From DASVRZ01 sp038230215 (lineage in GTDB: Bacteria > Verrucomicrobiota > Verrucomicrobiia > Chthoniobacterales > DASVRZ01), in the NCBI GenBank assembly GCA_038230215.1, contig JBBRNR010000004.1, forward strand, positions 62,001-126,000: 64,000 nucleotides of DNA, given 5' to 3'. Numbering within the stretch: position 1 is the first letter of the stretch; every line of letters starts with the position of its first letter. Both the position numbers and the translations under genes were made by a program. The notes under the pieces are model-generated. The model made no database searches. It was not told where the DNA came from and was given only the letters and a program-made list of their open reading frames with translations. This document shows, one piece after another, positions 1 through 8,356 of the stretch.

Positions 1-1533
1 GACTGCTTTTGTGTCGAGAGCATCTCGAACAAGGCAGCCGTCGTTTGCTTTGTCTTCGCCGCCTAGCGGATCGTTCGAGCGGGATTTCTTGCGCGGATCG
101 AAGCCGTAGAGAATTTCCTCGGCGACTTGTTTGAGGATACTGCGTGCGTATGGGGCGCGCCCGTTGGGTTTCTCGATGGAGAGCGGAGCATCGAGTGGAT
201 CGCTGGGGTCGCCTTTTTTGGCTTTGGCTGGCTTTTTACCTTTCAGGCTTTCGGCGGAATGGACGGCAGCAAGAATGTCGGCGGAAGGATGGCCGAGTTC
301 GTCGCACCAAGAAAGGACTTGGCGGAGTCGAAGTGTGTCGCCGTTGCGCCATTTGCCACGGGCGCGTTTCTGGATGCGTTCGCGGATGGGTTCGGGAAAG
401 TGAGGCCAAAGAAATTGCACGCGCTCGCTTTGGATAAGCTTGGTCAGTGGGCTGAGGATGAGGGCCTTGCCAGCGTAGGGATCCATGAGCATGGTTTCGA
501 GGTTATTCGGCAGGTTGCCAGTGGCGTCGGCGACGGTTTTCTTGAATTCACCAGGGGTGAAGGCTCCGGCTTCGATCATGCGCTGGTGGATGGCTTGGCG
601 CTCGTCTTTGGTGAGAGCGGGTTGCGGGCGGACGATGCGGACGTTGGCTAGCTGCATGAGCCACCGGTAGAGAAAGAATTCGGGAGTGTTTTTTGTGCAA
701 ACTTTTTCTCCGCTGACGGGGCAGATGGTGAGGATGCGGTTGTCGAAGCGCGGAACGCTTTGCCCGAAGAGGAGTCCACCGTCGAAGCGTTTGGCGAGTT
801 TGTAGGCGGGGCAAGGTATGGCGCCGGCGTCGTCTAGCAAGGTGCGCTCCAAAGTGGAATCAACGTGGGGAAGATGACTTATGTGTGCTTCGAGAATGCG
901 GCGAACTTCTTTTTCGACAATGTTGCGGGGAAAGGCGGCGTTGTTACCCTTGAAGCGTTTGGTAGAGGCGAGGCGTTCGCCCAGCGGGTCTAGCCCGAGG
1001 TCGGCACAGAAGGGTTCTGCCATGGTGGAGACTTGGTGTTTCTCCATCAACTTTTTGGCGTTTTCCTCTTTCTCGGTGTCGTCGTCGTCAGCTTCCTCGG
1101 CGTTACTCCAGCGACGATTTCCATCGTAACCGCGATTGTGTGCATACCAGCGTAAGACATCCCAGAGTTCGGGCCAGGTCAGAAGTTTCCCGCCACTTAA
1201 AACGCGAGCCGCGAGCAGCCACGGAGCGGGATGACCACCCGCTTGGGTGTGCTTTTCGGCGAGTTGTTCAGGAGTCATCACACCCAAGTGAACCAGAAGT
1301 TTTTCCATACGAGCAATGCGGCAGCGCGTGGCGCGAATGTGGCGGCGTTGACGGCGAAAGCCGCGTCTTTGGCTCGCAAGACAGTCGTCTGCGCCAAACG
1401 TCACGGCTCCGCAGCCGAGAATATCAGGGTGTTGGTTTAAGCGAGATTGCAGGACGGCCCAGCCAATGGAGCTATGGCCGACATCGAAAGAGATTTGTAG
1501 ATCGCGGGAGATTTTTTCGCTTGTGCTTTTCAT
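1..1533 (-). CDS. cas9: CRISPR-associated endonuclease Cas9, type II-C-like (N-terminal part, continues past window edge)
   Basis: The minus frame is open without a stop from ATG at 1533 to the window edge (511 codons). Residues 12-28 (LQISFDVGHSSIGWAVL) form a RuvC-I motif with the catalytic Asp at 17. Residues 53-80 form an arginine-rich bridge helix (RRGFRRQRRHIRATRCRI). A REC region follows, including TPEFFLYRW at about 283-291, and GRAPYARSILKQ at 458-469 matches the conserved stretch just before RuvC-II in type II-C Cas9 proteins. RuvC-II, HNH, RuvC-III and the PAM-interacting domain would lie left of base 1. The family is an RNA-guided, dual-RNA DNA nuclease of adaptive immunity. An acidic run (EEADDDDTEKEEN, about residue 143) is a local oddity. 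No cas1, cas2 or array is in the window. The open frame argues against decay in this half; activity cannot be judged without HNH. Subtype is inferred. Confidence 0.9.
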   Translation of the reverse strand, partial: MKSTSEKISRDLQISFDVGHSSIGWAVLQSRLNQHPDILGCGAVTFGADDCLASQRRGFRRQRRHIRATRCRIARMEKLLVHLGVMTPEQLAEKHTQAGGHPAPWLLAARVLSGGKLLTWPELWDVLRWYAHNRGYDGNRRWSNAEEADDDDTEKEENAKKLMEKHQVSTMAEPFCADLGLDPLGERLASTKRFKGNNAAFPRNIVEKEVRRILEAHISHLPHVDSTLERTLLDDAGAIPCPAYKLAKRFDGGLLFGQSVPRFDNRILTICPVSGEKVCTKNTPEFFLYRWLMQLANVRIVRPQPALTKDERQAIHQRMIEAGAFTPGEFKKTVADATGNLPNNLETMLMDPYAGKALILSPLTKLIQSERVQFLWPHFPEPIRERIQKRARGKWRNGDTLRLRQVLSWCDELGHPSADILAAVHSAESLKGKKPAKAKKGDPSDPLDAPLSIEKPNGRAPYARSILKQVAEEILYGFDPRKKSRSNDPLGGEDKANDGCLVRDALDTKAV

Positions 1534-1548
1534 GGGACTTCTTATTTT
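1521..1548 (+). promoter_or_regulatory. possible promoter for the tracrRNA candidate
   Basis: TTGTGC at 1521-1526 and TATTTT at 1543-1548 are separated by 16 bases, giving a sigma70-like pair pointing right, with an expected start near 1554. It overlaps the first codons of cas9 on the other strand. On the minus strand, TTGTCT (1567-1562) and TAAGAA, 17 bases apart, could be the divergent cas9 promoter. Both are weak matches judged by eye. Confidence 0.3.
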
Positions 1549-1553
1549 CGAGG

Positions 1554-1671
1554 GGTATTCAAGACAAAGTTAGGGACGCAGGCAGTTCTTCCTCGATGCC
1601 AGTCATCGACACCTGCAACAACAAGCGTTTTTACAAAAGCCGCTGGCGTAATGCCAGCGGCTTTTTCTTTT
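1554..1671 (+). ncRNA. candidate tracrRNA next to cas9
   Basis: The 120-base gap between cas9 and the next gene holds nested secondary structure and ends in a strong terminator. GCAGG at 1578-1582 pairs with CCTGC at 1612-1616 and encloses the perfect hairpin TCGATG-CCAGT-CATCGA (1593-1609). An unpaired AACAACAAGCG stretch follows, then the 9-bp stem GCCGCTGGC/GCCAGCGGC (1639-1661) with AAAA/TTTT extension and a T-rich tail. This layout (5' unstructured part able to act as anti-repeat, one or two hairpins, Rho-independent terminator) and the position beside cas9 are typical of tracrRNAs. The anti-repeat would lie around 1554-1577 but cannot be proven because the CRISPR repeat is outside the window. 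Alternatively it is only a bidirectional terminator for the flanking gene. Confidence 0.55.
1635..1671 (+). terminator. intrinsic terminator of the tracrRNA candidate
   Basis: A 9-bp GC-rich stem (1639-1647 with 1653-1661, loop GTAAT) is flanked by AAAA and followed by TTTTT-C-TTTTT. The U-tract is better on the plus strand; on the minus strand only TTTTG follows. It could still help end the minus-strand gene whose stop is at 1720. Confidence 0.75.
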
Positions 1672-1719
1672 TACGAACGGTTAATGAATAGGTCCTTGCA
1701 AACCGCCGCTAAAGATTCT

Positions 1720-3195
1720 TCAGATCTTCTCGGGGACGAGGCGGCCGGTTTTGTCGGGGGCGTCGGCGTTGCCTTCCTCGTGGTATTCGGCGTCGGTGTT
1801 CACTTGCCAGATGTTGAAATGTCCGCCGCTGGTGATGTTTTTCGCGGCCAAAATCGCGGTCATCATGGAGTGATCCTGGTTGTTGTATTTGTGCATTCCA
1901 TTGCGACCGACGGGCTGGATGTTGGTGAACTGGGTGAGTTCCTCGCGGATGATGCGGACGTCGTCGTTATAGCCAGGACCATAGACGGGGTAGGATTTTT
2001 CCATGCGAACGACACAGCCATCGACGAAGTCGTCGGCGCGGGCGAGGCCGAGCTGGACGAGTTCGCGTTTGCCGAGCTCGATCAAACTCGCATCACTTTG
2101 CGTCCAGACGTCGTCGCCTTCGAAGCAGAAGTATTCGAGTCCGAGGCAGGTCGTCGTTTTGTCGGCAACGAGTTCCATGCTCCAGTTGTTAAAGTTCTGG
2201 ATGCGGCCGAGTTTGACGCCCGGATCGTGGACGTAAATCCAGTTGTCGGGGAAAAGTTCTGTGCGCTTGAGCATGAGCGCGACGGTGAGGAAATCGCGAT
2301 ACGTCAGGCGTTTGGCGGCGGCTTGCGCGGCTTCGCTGAGAGGCGGATCGAAGGCGAGCACGCAGTCGCGCAGCGGCATGGAGATGATGAAGTTCTCCCC
2401 CGGCCAATCGGATGTAACTCCGCTGGAATTTTTCGAAGTGACCGAGACCACAGTGTTGCCCACGCGATTGATTTTGGTGACTTCCTGGCCCATGAGAATT
2501 TCGCCGCCGAGCCGCTGGATGTCGTCGCGCGTTTTTTCCCACATCATGCCGGGGCCGAGTTTGGGATATTCAAAGGTGTCGATGAGCGTCTTGATGACTT
2601 CGCCGCCTGCGCCGGGTTTTTTCGGAAACAACGCGTTGACCACCGCGCTCAGGAGCGAGAGTCCTTTAATGCGTTGCGCGGCCCAGTCGGCGCTGATCTC
2701 TGAGCAGGGCATCCCCCAGACTTTCTCGGTGTAGGTCTTGAAGAAGATGTTGAAGAGTTTTTTTCCGAAACGGTTGCTGACCCAATCCTGAAACGACTTT
2801 TCCGGCTTGATCGGAAACATCCACGATTTGAGGTAGCTCAGGCCGCAGAGGAAGGAGGTCCAGACGCCGAGGCCGAAGAGGGCGTTGGCAGCTTTGAGCG
2901 GGTAGTCGAAATAGACGCCGTTGTAAAAGATGCGCGACATGCGGCGGACGCTGATGAATTGGTCGCCGAGACGGCGTTTCCACCATTGGGTGATCTCGTT
3001 GCTCTTGGAGAAAAATCGATGTCCGCCGATGTCGAAGCGGTAGCCGTGGTATTCGACCGTGCGGGCGATGCCGCCGACGTATTGCGAGTCTTTGTCGAGA
3101 ACGAGCACGGGCACGCCATTTTCAATGAGTTCAGCGGCGGAGGTGAGGCCGGCCGGTCCGGCCCCGACAATGACGGTGCGATTATTTTCGAGCAT
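1720..3195 (-). CDS. FAD-dependent amine oxidase / UDP-galactopyranose mutase-like oxidoreductase
   Basis: 491 residues starting with the dinucleotide-binding motif VIVGAGPAGLTSAAEL (about 8-23) and an acidic strand end (VLVLDKD), typical of FAD-binding amine oxidase superfamily members. GGIARTVEYHGYRFDIGGHRFF at about 41-62 (quoted in parts: GGIARTVEY, DIGGHRFF) resembles the UDP-galactopyranose mutase/protoporphyrinogen-oxidase-like branch, often annotated as NAD(P)/FAD-dependent oxidoreductase near polysaccharide genes. The C-terminal GHFNIWQVNTDAEYHE stretch would close the FAD site. ATG at 3195 directly precedes the Rossmann strand, so the start is secure. No sugar-nucleotide genes are adjacent, so substrate is unknown. 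Transcribed the same way as dnaE upstream, about 70 bases apart. Confidence 0.8.
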   Translation of the reverse strand: MLENNRTVIVGAGPAGLTSAAELIENGVPVLVLDKDSQYVGGIARTVEYHGYRFDIGGHRFFSKSNEITQWWKRRLGDQFISVRRMSRIFYNGVYFDYPLKAANALFGLGVWTSFLCGLSYLKSWMFPIKPEKSFQDWVSNRFGKKLFNIFFKTYTEKVWGMPCSEISADWAAQRIKGLSLLSAVVNALFPKKPGAGGEVIKTLIDTFEYPKLGPGMMWEKTRDDIQRLGGEILMGQEVTKINRVGNTVVSVTSKNSSGVTSDWPGENFIISMPLRDCVLAFDPPLSEAAQAAAKRLTYRDFLTVALMLKRTELFPDNWIYVHDPGVKLGRIQNFNNWSMELVADKTTTCLGLEYFCFEGDDVWTQSDASLIELGKRELVQLGLARADDFVDGCVVRMEKSYPVYGPGYNDDVRIIREELTQFTNIQPVGRNGMHKYNNQDHSMMTAILAAKNITSGGHFNIWQVNTDAEYHEEGNADAPDKTGRLVPEKI

Positions 3196-3262
3196 TTCTC
3201 AAAAACATAGGGATTCGGAAAAATTGCTCAAGTCGTGAGGTCAATAAAGAAGCAACTCCGCT

Positions 3263-6200
3263 TCACACCAGCCAGCCGCTGCCGTTGAGAGCGAGGCGAA
3301 GTTCGTCGCTGTCCTGAACGTGGTATTTGGTGCCGGTGCGCATGACGACGCGTTCGCCGGTGCCAAACTGGAAATTCAGGATGACGGGGGTTTTTCCGGG
3401 GTAGCGGTGGAGCGTTTCGCGGAGGCGGGCGAGCTCTTCGAGTTCGAGCAATTCGTGCTGCATGGTGAGTCGAATGGCGCTCCCGGCTTTGCTTTCCTTA
3501 ATGACTTTGAATTCGCTGGCGACGAGACGTGGCTTGTCTTCGCGCTTGTCGAGTTTGGCTGTGATGACGAGGACTTTTCCAACTTCCAGCAATGGGCCGG
3601 ATTTGGAAAAGGTCTCGGGCCAGACCATGACTTCGGCCTGACCAGTGAGGTCTTCCATCTGGCAGATGGCGTAGGGTTTGTTTTCCTTTTTCGTGAAACG
3701 CTTCTCGACGCTGGTCAGCATGCCGGCGGCCTCGATGATGGATTTGTCGTCGATCTCACGCATGGTCGCGGTGTTCGTGTAACCGCCGTTTTCGAGGGTT
3801 TCGCGCCAGGAGTCGAGCGGATGGCCGGTAACGTAGAAACCGAGGAGCTCCTTTTCGGCAGCGAGCCGCTCGGCCTGGCTCCAAGGTTCGACGTGCGGCA
3901 TTTCGGCCAAGGTCGTGGGAGCCGGGGCGGACTCGAACATGTCGAAGAGCGAGACCTGGCCCGAAGCTTTGTCGCGATGGGCAGATGCGGCGGAGGCGAG
4001 TGTGGCCTCGACGCTGGCGAAAAGGACGGCGCGGTCGATTTTTGTGAAGTCGAAAGCTCCGCAGCGAATGAGACTTTCGATGACGCGACGGTTGGTCGAC
4101 TTCGAGTCGATGCGGCTGCAAAAGTCCTCCAGTGATTTGTAACTCCCGTCTTTCTCGCGCTCGGCGATGGCGGCTTCCATGGCGGCCTCGCCGACGTTTT
4201 TGATGGCGGCGAGTCCGAAGCGAATGGCCGGTTTTCCCTCGAAGGTGGTCGGGCGGAATTTGAGCAGACTGCTATTTAAGTCCGGTGGCAAAATCGCAAT
4301 CTTCATGCGCTGGCATTCGGCGACAAAGATGGCGATTTTGTCGGTGTTGTTGACTTCGTTGCTGAGCAACGCGGACATGAATTCGAGTGGGTGATTTGCC
4401 TTCAGATACGCGGTCTGGTAGCTGATCCAGCCATAGGCGGCGGCGTGGGATTTGTTGAACCCGTAGCCGGCAAATTTCTCGAGCTGGTCGAAGATTTCAT
4501 CGGCGAGTTTGGAATCGACGTTGTGATGCTCCGCGCAACCAGCGACGAAGAGTTTGCGCTCCTTGGCCATTTTCTCGACGTCCTTTTTGCCCATCGCGCG
4601 ACGGAGATTGTCGGCACCGCCAAGAGTGTAGCCGGCCATGACGCGGGCGGCCTGCATGACCTGTTCCTGGTAAATCATGATGCCGTAAGTGTCGCCGCAG
4701 ACTTGCTGCAAAAGCGGGTGGGCGTATTTGATTTTGGTCTGCCCTTTTTTTCGCTTCACGTAGTCGGGGATGAACTCCATCGGGCCCGGACGATAGAGGG
4801 CGCTGAGCGCGTAAATGTCGTCAATCGATTGGAAGTCGAATGAGCGGCACCACGACGCCATGCCGCCGTCCAACTGGAAGATGCCGATGATTTCTGCGCG
4901 GTTGAGCAGATCGAAAGTCGGCTGGTTGTCGAGCGGGATGTTGGCGATGCGGAAGCTGTCGTCCTGCTGTCGAATGAGATCCTCGGCATCGCGAATGATT
5001 GTGAGGGTTTTCAAACCGAGAAAATCCATTTTCAACAAGCCTAGATCAGTGAGCGGACCCATGGCGTACTGGCTGACGATCTCGCCGTCGCTGCTCTTGG
5101 AAAGCGGGATGTAATCGGACAAATCGCGGTCGCTGATGACGACGCCCGCCGCGTGCACGCCGGTGTTGCGCGAGAGACCTTCAAGCGTGGTGGCGTATTC
5201 CCAGAGCTGCGCGGTGGGGGGCTCGGTCTCGATGGCGCGTTTGAGTTCGGGATTTTTCTCGGCGGCTTTTTTAAGAGTCATCCCCAAGTCCGGCGGGATC
5301 ATTTTTGCGATACGGTCGCCGTCGCCGTAGCTGTAACCAAGGACGCGGCCGACGTCGCGCACGACGGATTTCGCACCCATCGTGCCGAAGGTAATGATCT
5401 GCGAAACGGCGCGATGGCCATATTTGTTGCGGACGTATTCAATGACTTCGCCGCGGCGCTGCTGGCAGAAATCGATGTCGATGTCGGGCGGGCTGACGCG
5501 TTCCGGGTTCATGAATCGTTCGAAGAGGAGTCCGAATCGAATGGGGTCGATGTCGGTGATTTTCATGACGTAGGCGACCATCGCGCCCGCCGCCGAACCG
5601 CGACCGGGTCCGACCGGGATGCCTTGTTTCTTGGCGTAATCGATGAAGTCCCAGGTGATGAGGAAGTAATCGATGAAGCCGGTTTTCACGAGGACACCGA
5701 GTTCGTATTCGAGGCGTTCGCGCAGCTCGGGAGCGGCGTCTTTTCCGTAACGATCCTCGAAGCCTTCCCAGCAAATCTTCCGCATGGTCTCTTCGGCGGT
5801 CATGCCTTCCGGGCACTTGTAGGCTGGGTATTTCGTGCTGGTGTCGAGGGTGACATTGCAGCGCTCGGCGATGAGGAGCGTATTGCTGATCGCCTCGGGC
5901 GTGTCGTGGAAAAGGGCGGTCATTTCGTCGCCGCTTTTGAAGTAAAGCTCCGGGGAATAGTGCATGCGTTTCTCGTCCTGCACCATTGACTGCGTGCCGA
6001 TGCAAATCATCACGTCGTGCGCCTCGTGCTGGGTACGAGTGAGGAAATGGACGTCGTTCGTTGCGACCAGAGGAAGATCAAACTCCGCTGCAAATTGCTT
6101 CAAGATGGGGTTGCATTTGGCTTGCGCCTCTATGCCGTGATCCTGCAACTCGATGTAGAAATTTTCCTTCCCAAAAATTTGGATGAACTCCTGCACCGAC

Positions 6201-6679
6201 TGCCGTGCCTTGGCTGGATTCTCGGCCATGAGGGCCTGGTTGATTTCGCCCTTGAGGCAGCCGCTCAAACCGATAAGACCCTCGCTGTGTTTGGCGAGGA
6301 GTTCCTTGTCAATGCGCGGCTTGTAATAAAAGCCGTCGATGTGCGCGGCTGAGACGAGTTTGAGCAGATTGTGGTAGCCGGTGTTGTCCTTCGCCAGCAG
6401 GGTGAAATGGTAGGTCTCGGCGCGAGCGGTGGCGGCCTGTTTCTCGATCATCGATCCGGCCGACATGTAAACCTCGCAGCCGACGATGGGTTTGATGCCA
6501 TATTTCTTCGCTGTTTGGACGAATTCGACGACACCATACATGTTGCCGTGGTCCGTAATGGCGACCGCCGGCATGTTCATTTCCTTCGCCTGCTTCATCA
6601 ACTCTTCGATCCGAATCGAGCCGTCGAGCAGCGAATATTCGGTGTGTTGATGAAGATGAACGAAGGGATCGGCAGACAT
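3263..6679 (-). CDS. dnaE: DNA polymerase III alpha subunit
   Basis: 1138 residues, the usual DnaE length. The N-terminal PHP domain shows HLHQHTEYSLLDG (about 8-20) and ITDHGNMYG. The palm has GPGRGSAAGAMVAYVM and PDIDIDFCQQRR with the two catalytic aspartates, and KMDFLGLKTL carries the third. A helix-hairpin-helix region and the C-terminal OB-fold (GMLTSVEKRFTKKENKPYA...) follow. It is the replicative polymerase of the holoenzyme, which acts in the cytoplasm at the fork. DnaE1-type with an intact-looking PHP histidine set. ATG at 6679; the gene is monocistronic by spacing, with about 70 bases on either side. Confidence 0.97.
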   Translation of the reverse strand: MSADPFVHLHQHTEYSLLDGSIRIEELMKQAKEMNMPAVAITDHGNMYGVVEFVQTAKKYGIKPIVGCEVYMSAGSMIEKQAATARAETYHFTLLAKDNTGYHNLLKLVSAAHIDGFYYKPRIDKELLAKHSEGLIGLSGCLKGEINQALMAENPAKARQSVQEFIQIFGKENFYIELQDHGIEAQAKCNPILKQFAAEFDLPLVATNDVHFLTRTQHEAHDVMICIGTQSMVQDEKRMHYSPELYFKSGDEMTALFHDTPEAISNTLLIAERCNVTLDTSTKYPAYKCPEGMTAEETMRKICWEGFEDRYGKDAAPELRERLEYELGVLVKTGFIDYFLITWDFIDYAKKQGIPVGPGRGSAAGAMVAYVMKITDIDPIRFGLLFERFMNPERVSPPDIDIDFCQQRRGEVIEYVRNKYGHRAVSQIITFGTMGAKSVVRDVGRVLGYSYGDGDRIAKMIPPDLGMTLKKAAEKNPELKRAIETEPPTAQLWEYATTLEGLSRNTGVHAAGVVISDRDLSDYIPLSKSSDGEIVSQYAMGPLTDLGLLKMDFLGLKTLTIIRDAEDLIRQQDDSFRIANIPLDNQPTFDLLNRAEIIGIFQLDGGMASWCRSFDFQSIDDIYALSALYRPGPMEFIPDYVKRKKGQTKIKYAHPLLQQVCGDTYGIMIYQEQVMQAARVMAGYTLGGADNLRRAMGKKDVEKMAKERKLFVAGCAEHHNVDSKLADEIFDQLEKFAGYGFNKSHAAAYGWISYQTAYLKANHPLEFMSALLSNEVNNTDKIAIFVAECQRMKIAILPPDLNSSLLKFRPTTFEGKPAIRFGLAAIKNVGEAAMEAAIAEREKDGSYKSLEDFCSRIDSKSTNRRVIESLIRCGAFDFTKIDRAVLFASVEATLASAASAHRDKASGQVSLFDMFESAPAPTTLAEMPHVEPWSQAERLAAEKELLGFYVTGHPLDSWRETLENGGYTNTATMREIDDKSIIEAAGMLTSVEKRFTKKENKPYAICQMEDLTGQAEVMVWPETFSKSGPLLEVGKVLVITAKLDKREDKPRLVASEFKVIKESKAGSAIRLTMQHELLELEELARLRETLHRYPGKTPVILNFQFGTGERVVMRTGTKYHVQDSDELRLALNGSGWLV

Positions 6680-6751
6680 ACCGACAATGTATCAGAAACT
6701 CGCCCTCCGGGAACGAAGATAGTTTCTTCGAGCCACCTCGGCGCCGAAACC

Positions 6752-7147
6752 TTATTCGCGCACGATCCCGTGCCGTTGCTGAAGATGTTTCTGGGCCAGA
6801 ACTTTGGCTTGCTGGAGGACGAATTTTTGTAAAAAAGGGCGAACTAATTGGAAGACCACACCCAGCGCGGCGACGAACAAACCGCCGCTCGCTTTTTTGG
6901 TCGTCCCTGTTTTGGTATTCACGTAAATTTTTTTCTTACGCGCGGGTAATTTGGCCAGGACGAGTCCCATCAAAGCTGCCGAACCCAGCCATGTTGTGAG
7001 ATTCCCGCGTATTGAGGTCTGCACCCGTCGCGCCACATCGGCGGAGGCCTCCAAGCTGCGTCCGGCATGAGCCAGACTTTGGCGGGACGCGGCAGCACGG
7101 TCGGAAAGTTGCTTTATACGGTGGGCGTAGTGCTCTGTTTCAGCCAT
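6752..7147 (-). CDS. hypothetical membrane-associated protein, third gene of a YqjDE-like set
   Basis: 131 residues. The first 60 residues are helical and charged (MAETEHYAHRIKQLSDRAAASRQSL..), then a probable membrane segment (about 56-70, WLGSAALMGLVLAKL), a basic stretch RKKKIYVNTKTGTTKK, and a second hydrophobic stretch (GGLFVAALGVVFQLVRPFLQ) before a basic C-terminus. I do not recognise a named family. Its start at 7147 overlaps the end of the holin-like gene by 34 bases, and the order matches the E. coli yqjD-yqjE-yqjK set, so it may fill the position of YqjK without visible sequence likeness. Function unknown; envelope stress is an inference from neighbours. Confidence 0.7.
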   Translation of the reverse strand: MAETEHYAHRIKQLSDRAAASRQSLAHAGRSLEASADVARRVQTSIRGNLTTWLGSAALMGLVLAKLPARKKKIYVNTKTGTTKKASGGLFVAALGVVFQLVRPFLQKFVLQQAKVLAQKHLQQRHGIVRE

Positions 7148-7539
7148 TGGGAGTCTTTCTTCAATTCAGTGATGGTTGCGGGAAACCAGGCACCAGCGAG
7201 AGATTTTTTGGCGAAAAGCAATCCACCAAGGGTAATGAGTAGCATCGCGATGCCGCTTGCAAGAAGCGCAAAGCCCCAGCCCCAACCTGCCTTGACCGCC
7301 AACACGTAGATCAAGCTCAAACTCAAATAGAGAAATCCGGACGACAGGCACATCAGGGCGATTGCCACCGCAATGAGAGCCGTGACAACTTTTTTAGAAG
7401 CTTGCTTCGACTCCAGTCCGGCCAGTTCAAAGCGGACTGAGGCGTATTCGGTGATCGCTCGGAGAATCAACTGGAGCGACTCAAGCAGCCCCGGCTGACG
7501 ATAGGCAAATTCGCCCGGCAAGCCAGAAATGGTGGCCAT
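7114..7539 (-). CDS. phage holin family / YqjE-like (DUF1469) membrane protein
   Basis: 141 residues. An amphipathic N-terminus (LLESLQLILRAITEYASVRF) is followed by two long hydrophobic segments at about 52-76 (VVTALIAVAIALMCLSSGFLYL) and 83-108 (WGWGFALLASGIAMLLITLGG), then a basic tail with KDSQWLK. This pattern, including ELKKDSQWLK at the end, is characteristic of the Phage_holin_3_6/YqjE family, which despite the name is usually chromosomal and stress-linked. It lies 12 bases after the YqjD-like gene and overlaps the next gene, so the three are probably co-transcribed. No lysis genes are near, so a lytic role is unlikely. Confidence 0.75.
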   Translation of the reverse strand: MATISGLPGEFAYRQPGLLESLQLILRAITEYASVRFELAGLESKQASKKVVTALIAVAIALMCLSSGFLYLSLSLIYVLAVKAGWGWGFALLASGIAMLLITLGGLLFAKKSLAGAWFPATITELKKDSQWLKQSTTPTV

Positions 7540-7551
7540 GTCGCAGAGTGG

Positions 7552-7968
7552 CTACTTGCGCAGGATCAGACCGAGAACGAAACCAGCAGCCAGAGCGGAA
7601 AGAACGGACTTGGTTGGATTCGCGCGGATATATTCTTCGCTGTCCTCTTGGAATGTGCGGGTCTTTTCACGAGCCTCAGTCCATTTGACCGATGCTTTTT
7701 CGCGAATCTCGCCAGCTTTCGCAGTGGCAGTTTCCTTAAATTCCTGAGCCTTGGCGGTGGCAGTTTCCTTCAGCTCGGTCGCTTTCGCCGTGGCGGCTTC
7801 TTTGAGCTCGCCCGCTTTTTCAGTCGCCGCTTGTTTGAGAACACCCGCAGCAGCCTTCATTTCATTGGCAGCAGCGACGGCGTGCTCTTTCCCAGCGTCA
7901 AATTTGCTTTTCGCCTCGGCGGTGGATTCAGGGTCGAGGACAGGTTCGTTAAGTGGATTGTTAGACAT
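7552..7968 (-). CDS. YqjD/ElaB-like membrane-anchored protein with 11-residue LEA-type repeats
   Basis: 138 residues. Residues 30-105 are an alanine/lysine/glutamate-rich amphipathic helix built of near-identical 11-residue repeats (ATAKATELKET, ATAKAQEFKET, ATAKAGEIREK), as in LEA-like and DUF883 proteins. The C-terminus RANPTKSVLSALAAGFVLGL is the glycine-zipper membrane anchor of the DUF883/YqjD family, whose E. coli members tie ribosomes to the inner membrane in stationary phase. It is first in a three-gene set with a YqjE-like holin protein. The repeats are coding and in frame; their near identity at DNA level suggests recent expansion. Confidence 0.75.
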   Translation of the reverse strand: MSNNPLNEPVLDPESTAEAKSKFDAGKEHAVAAANEMKAAAGVLKQAATEKAGELKEAATAKATELKETATAKAQEFKETATAKAGEIREKASVKWTEAREKTRTFQEDSEEYIRANPTKSVLSALAAGFVLGLILRK

Positions 7969-8081
7969 AAAATAGCTCCTTTATCTTTAATTAGTATGAA
8001 AGTAAGCCGCATCGGCTGCCCTTGGCAACCTCTGACCGGGTTATTTCTTCAAACGATACGCAAATGATTAAGCGGGTGGAT

Positions 8082-8300
8082 TTACTTTGCTCGAAAAACG
8101 ATGCGGGCTTTCGTCAGATCGTAGGGTGACATCTCGACCTCCACCTTGTCGCCGGGAACGATACGGATGAAATGTTTCCGCATTTTGCCGCTGATATGTG
8201 CCAGAACATTTACCCCATTGGGTAGATCCACGCGGAACATCGTCCCGGGCAGGACGTCCGTTACCATACCTTCTGTCTTGATTGCTTCTTCCTTGGCCAT
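8082..8300 (-). CDS. infA: translation initiation factor IF-1
   Basis: 72 residues, the exact usual length of IF-1. An S1-like OB-fold is visible: EGMVTDVLPGTMFRVDLPNG, then VLAHISGKMRKHFIRIVPGD and VEVEMSPYDLTKARIVFR. IF-1 occupies the ribosomal A site during initiation. It sits about 55 bases after the LuxC-like gene on the same strand, but its nature and the gap suggest its own promoter. Confidence 0.97.
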   Translation of the reverse strand: MAKEEAIKTEGMVTDVLPGTMFRVDLPNGVNVLAHISGKMRKHFIRIVPGDKVEVEMSPYDLTKARIVFRAK

Positions 8301-8356
8301 AGCCGCTTAATCAAGAGAGAAAGCGCGGCGCTGCAAAGGAAAAACGTGTGACTTTT

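Noticed and set aside
1140..1691. Plus-strand frame of 183 codons at the cas9 start
   Set aside because: Antisense to the RuvC-I and bridge helix of Cas9; also crosses the tracrRNA candidate and terminator.
7114..7539. Prophage holin
   Set aside because: No lysin, capsid or integrase genes nearby; the YqjE-like family explains it.
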